64,000 nucleotides of DNA from Daphnia pulex (lineage: Eukaryota; Arthropoda; Branchiopoda; Diplostraca; Daphniidae). Of the stretch, positions 60,246 through 64,000 are shown in pieces. Under the pieces are notes generated by a model. That model saw only the letters and a program-made list of their open reading frames with translations. It was not told the origin of the DNA and made no database searches. The position numbers and the translations under genes are program-made. Location of the stretch: contig NC_060022.1 in NCBI RefSeq assembly GCF_021134715.1, positions 997,001 to 1,061,000 of the forward strand, in the 5' to 3' direction. The number at the start of each line of letters is the position of its first letter. The stretch's first letter is position 1.

Positions 60246-62372
60246 ATTGCAAGTAAGCATTGAAATTAAGATATTAACCCTGAGAGTATCGATCTCCTAT
60301 CATTATGGGTTAGCAATATTAGTTTTTACTACAACAGTCTTGTTTGACTTTTTTTGAATCACAAATAGAAGGGAAAGTGATCGTTAACGGGGTAGATGAA
60401 TGACTTGTGTTAAAACAAAATACGCTTAACCAAGAAACTATATAACCTGGAAACCAAGAACTATATGTGAAATACTATGCCTCCCGTCTTGACTAGCCAC
60501 TCCATGATATCTATGTCACTATGTAAGTAAACATTCCTGCCTGAATTCGATGACAAAAAACAACAATAAAGAAAGAAAGTGAGCAGAAATGGTGAATTTA
60601 AAAAAAACTTCTTCCCTATTTTAAGAAGTTGTTCATATTATGGGACTGATTACTAAGCGTTAAAAGAGGACAGGAAAAAATGCGGTGCATCTATGCATTT
60701 AACTTCGTGTTGTCTAAATTGAGAGATACCTTTGCATCCTGAACGAAAATTTTTAGGTCGAAGCTGCAGTCCATTATCTCATATGGTTGTCATATGTCAT
60801 GTCATACTGTATGTTGTCGTCAAGGTAAATAATTATTCTTGACCAGTCGTCTCAATTCAAATGCAATATATTTTTCTTTTTTATTACGTAGGCAGTATGC
60901 AGTATTATCCAAACGAAAAACCGACTTCTTCATATGCAAGTTAAAATTAGGTAAGTCATTCCTTCAATCACCTTTCTTTAGTGTGGGTTGAATTATTGGA
61001 CTTGAGGCTAGACAGCTGCTAGACGGGCAAAGGGTACGTCAATTGCATTTAACGCGGATGCGCACGACTTTTTTTTAGACAAAGCTATCGGGTAAAGGAA
61101 GCCATACTATTCTGTACAGTACCTTTGAAATTTTAAGTAATAGGTTTTTCAACAGAAACCACCAAGTAAAAATTATTGAAATAGGAAACAACATGGTTTC
61201 GCAACTTTAGCGCGCCAATAACTGAAGTAATGATAGGCGTCACTCTCGTTAGTGTACAGGCGTAAGACAAGTGTACATGTTACCATGTCTGCATAACTAA
61301 TTTACCTTGCTTTGCTAAATTCCCAGTTCACTGATTGCGTAAAGCCAAGAATCAATATTAACCAGCTGACGGGATTTACGACTAGCTTTTCTTTTGAGTT
61401 CCCTTTCGTAATTTAAGATTTTCGATTTTTGAGGCCATATCTACAGGAAAATTTGAGAAACGACACCTATCCAAATCTAAGTCCTCTGTTTTTAATATTC
61501 CCCGTGTGTTGATGTAAAGCGAAACAAAGTTATGAAAGGAAAAACAAATGATGTCGTGGATGTGCATCCAACTGTGAGGAATGGCTGATTGAAAGACAGT
61601 TATCGGGATGCATAAGAAAGTACTTATTCACAGAACCTTATATTTATTAACTTAAAAACAGTTGGAGTGGACCGCTGACACATAGACGTGTCTCGTTCCA
61701 AGTTAGATGGATAGCGCGTCTTAGTTTATATTTCGTCGCACGTTGCAGATTGCATTCCGGTGCTATGATCAATATGCGCAGTGGATGGAATGGAGAACTA
61801 TATCACCGAGGACTGATAAGTGTTATATCATTAACAAGTAAGCTACGGTACATCATATTATATTTTACGAGTTATTTGTGTCAATTTCGTTTTGACATTT
61901 ATTAATATTGGTTATGTCATCCAACATGTCATCCAACATGGGAACGGGTTGGGCTATATTGGGTTCTGAAGGCAGTATTATTACTCCTTGTCCGTGCGTC
62001 AGTAAAAGGTGTGCCTCGTCACTCTGTTGGGTTCTCGGCAGCAACGATAGTTGACCGAATGACTGCTGATACATAAGCCAATTACGTTCGTTCCCTCTGC
62101 ATCGCCCCTGCATTTCCAGTGTGATTATTCAGTTTGCACTTGTACGACGACGTGCAGCTAGTCTGCTTGGTCAAGAAAACCAGCCTGTGCAGCGCCGACA
62201 GAATTTTCGGCAAAAATTCATCAGTTGAGCTTGGACCGGTTGGACAGCGCATTGACAAATCGAGACCTCTATTTTATCTTCGATAAAGTATTGTACTTAC
62301 ACTAAACTGAAATGGTGTTTTTTTTTCCTCTCTAATTTCTCACTTCCTAATAATAAGTTATTTCTTTCACAG
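60246..62372. other. Intergenic stretch with no supported gene
   Basis: The FBXO21 3' untranslated region ends near the AATAAA at 60565. An 82-codon minus-strand frame (62113-61865) looks protein-like but has no start context, splice partner or recognised family. The acceptor CTTTCACAG ending at 62372 suggests a 5' untranslated intron of the next gene. Confidence 0.4.
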
Positions 62373-62399
62373 CGCATCAAATTTTGATTTCAAACAAAA

Positions 62400-62865
62400 A
62401 TGGTGAAACGTCAACCAAGTACCGGAAATTTATTGCCTAATCGGTCAAAACCCTTCGATCATGGAATCACAGCCATCCTCATCATCATTTTCAGTTCTTT
62501 TGGCGTGTTTCTTGGAGGAACTATGACAGGATTGGCTTTCGGATACGAAAAAAGAGAAGGATTTACGTCAGTGGTATGTATTCATCTTCAATGTTTAATA
62601 CTTCCCCATCCAATTTATTCAACTACCCTTTTTGGCGTAGGCCGAAGGATACAATTTACGATGTGACATTGCCGGGATTATCTTATTGGCTACCGGTGGA
62701 ATCGGCCTGCTTGTGGCTCTTGTTCTCGTCTCTGTTTTTGGTGTCTGTTCTGAACCGGAATGGTCTACTTGTGAAATTTCTCCGATAGTACCCAGCGTAT
62801 CGCACGGCGTCGAAGTCGTCGTTGATGGAAATAATAGCACATCTGGCGGACGCCGAAACTACTGA
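62400..62865 (+). CDS. Small two-helix membrane protein, family not recognised
   Basis: Two exons: 62400-62573 (58 codons, phase 0, donor GTG|GTATGT) and 62641-62865 (acceptor GGCGTAG). They encode 132 residues. The basic N-terminus (MVKRQPSTGNLLPNRSK) is followed by a membrane segment (HGITAILIIIFSSFGVFLGG, about 21-40) and a short charged loop (YEKREGF). A second membrane segment (AGIILLATGGIGLLVALVLV, about 69-88) comes next. The acidic tail has two Cys and one NNST glycosylation site. The clean 67-base intron and hydrophobic pattern support a real gene. The topology could be a small transmembrane protein with both ends on the same side. I cannot name the family. Confidence 0.75.
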
Positions 62866-63448
62866 AAAATGTGTTCTTGTTACCGTTCAATCGTGACCGT
62901 TATCGCAAAAATGCTTGCCTATGTTTAAAAAAAAACATCCCAATAATTTAATTAATTTAATTATACCATCTTATTTCTTACTGCCACCAAATGTAGCGCA
63001 AGAAATGTTAAATTTCGAAATTTAAATAAAATAAATGTGAATGAATATTGGTGGGATGAAAGCGAGCGAATGATTGTCCATTAAACGACAGAAATAAAGT
63101 GAGAACTGGTGTATTGATGACAAATGTACTTCAACAATAACAGTATAGCTATGTATAGTGGGAATGAGCTGCAACTGGGAGGGAGGTGTATGATATTTTA
63201 TAACATCGGTTATTATGATCCTCTTTCAATCGAAATATTGGTAGAAAAAGACTGTTGAGCTAACAACTAAGTACATATGATAAGAATTTGCAGAAAGGTC
63301 CTGTTGGTGAGATTATTAGTTAATATATAAGTACACACACCGCACTGGACAAAATATCTAAACAAAACCGCCGAAACTAGTATTTTCTGTTCGATTGACT
63401 TGGAGAATAAACAAGTACAAAACTTCGTTGCTACTCGTTTTCAATGAG
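62866..63448. other. Spacer between convergent genes
   Basis: An AATAAA-containing run near 63023-63035 fits the 3' end of the small membrane protein gene. Nothing else was supported. Confidence 0.45.
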
Positions 63449-64000
63449 TTAAACTAAACCGAATCCTTCGCTGCCTTCATTTATAGCTATCAACAAGGCC
63501 TTTTCAAATTGTTCGTAGTTTTCGTAGTCAGGCAGACATAACTGATTGAAACTGAATGATTCAAACAAGAAAACGTTAAGACTCAACGTCAGTTTTAAAC
63601 TAATAAAATATTACCAAGTATGTGCGGTGGGAAGGGTGCCAAAGCACGGAGAAGCCGCGATTTGAAGTTTGGGTTGAAGTTCACTCAATCCCCCGGGTGG
63701 TAGCTGCGACGATCCAGTGGTGAACTGGAGTAGGCGAGACATTTCTTCTGATCCGAAATTTGTGACGGCTGTCCAAAACCAAGATAATACTTTCTGGAAT
63801 TCCGGAGAAGAACCAATGGCAGCATGGTGCGCCTTCATCTCGGCAACGCTATAATCGCTTGTGCCGCAAACGAGCAGCTGATATGAAGCAATCATCAGCA
63901 ACTAATTTAATTTTGTAAGACTATCTGACATTACCTCGAGTTCGTTTTCGTCAAAGATGCTAAGAAGATTATCGGGGACCAATTCACCTAATCCACGGAT
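63449..64000 (-). CDS. AREL1: HECT E3 ubiquitin ligase, C-terminal exons (AREL1-like), partial
   Basis: The window holds the last three exons: 64000-63935 (continuing beyond the edge), 63877-63615 and 63551-63449. The translation gives LGELVPDNLLSIFDENELE, LLVCGTSDYSVAEMKAHH, LLQFTTGSSQLPPGGLSEL, LPTAHTCFNQLCLPDY and a C-terminus ending EGSEGFGLV. This is the C-lobe of a HECT domain, where the Cys of HTCFNQL takes ubiquitin from E2 before transfer to substrate. The wording (QFTTGSSQLPPGG, LPTAHTCFNQLCLP) is closest to what I recall of AREL1, a HECT ligase linked to apoptosis control. Other small HECT groups differ more. The catalytic Cys codon is split by the last intron (TG in one exon, T in the next). 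N-terminal domains lie outside the window. Confidence 0.8.

Noticed and set aside
61865-62113. 82-codon minus-strand open frame with a repeated MLDD
   Set aside because: The composition looks protein-like, but a stop lies just upstream of the Met, no acceptor or partner exon was found, and the MLDD repeat comes from a 13-base direct repeat. Kept only as a low-probability candidate.

Overview
This window looks like nuclear DNA of an arthropod, most likely a Daphnia-like branchiopod crustacean. That is an inference. It rests on short GT-AG introns (about 60-100 bases in the compact genes), metazoan single-copy genes (KIAA1143, ALDH6A1, FBXO21 and a HECT ligase resembling AREL1), an arthropod clip-domain serine protease homolog fragment of the scarface type, and long Thr/Pro-rich secreted proteins. 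No prokaryotic or viral features and no tRNA or rRNA genes were seen.

Layout. Positions 1-4990 hold no gene I can support. A two-exon KIAA1143 homolog lies on the minus strand (4991-5547). Facing away from it is a probable plus-strand non-coding transcript (about 5.7-9.26 kb) whose 151-base exon has been amplified in a 387-base tandem array. Between 9.6 and 18 kb is a decayed region: a fold-back element, a small inverted-repeat element, a broken M1 aminopeptidase with three in-frame stops and an altered zinc-binding motif, and three degraded copies of a scarface-type clip domain.

The centre (about 18-53 kb) is the striking part. It is a co-oriented cluster of very large mucin-like secreted or membrane proteins of about 1577, 1949 and 1439 residues, plus an orphan 3' coding block and an orphan signal-peptide exon. 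Three of these coding units (27.2-32.3 kb, 32.8-33.8 kb and 47.5-52.6 kb) carry the same small module: a 20-30 residue hydrophobic stretch immediately followed by a furin-type basic site (GRRKKRS or GRKKRE). Two share a Ser-rich stretch just before C-terminal membrane helices. I infer a tandemly duplicated family of processed extracellular-matrix, cuticle or mucus precursors. Two TATA plus initiator promoters can be placed upstream of the first member.

The right end (55-64 kb) is ordinary housekeeping sequence: an 11-exon mitochondrial methylmalonate-semialdehyde dehydrogenase gene (minus), a divergent 7-exon FBXO21 (plus), a small two-exon membrane protein I do not recognise (plus), and the last exons of a HECT ubiquitin ligase (minus) that runs off the window. 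All exon boundaries were deduced by eye from splice consensus, phase continuity and protein family expectation.
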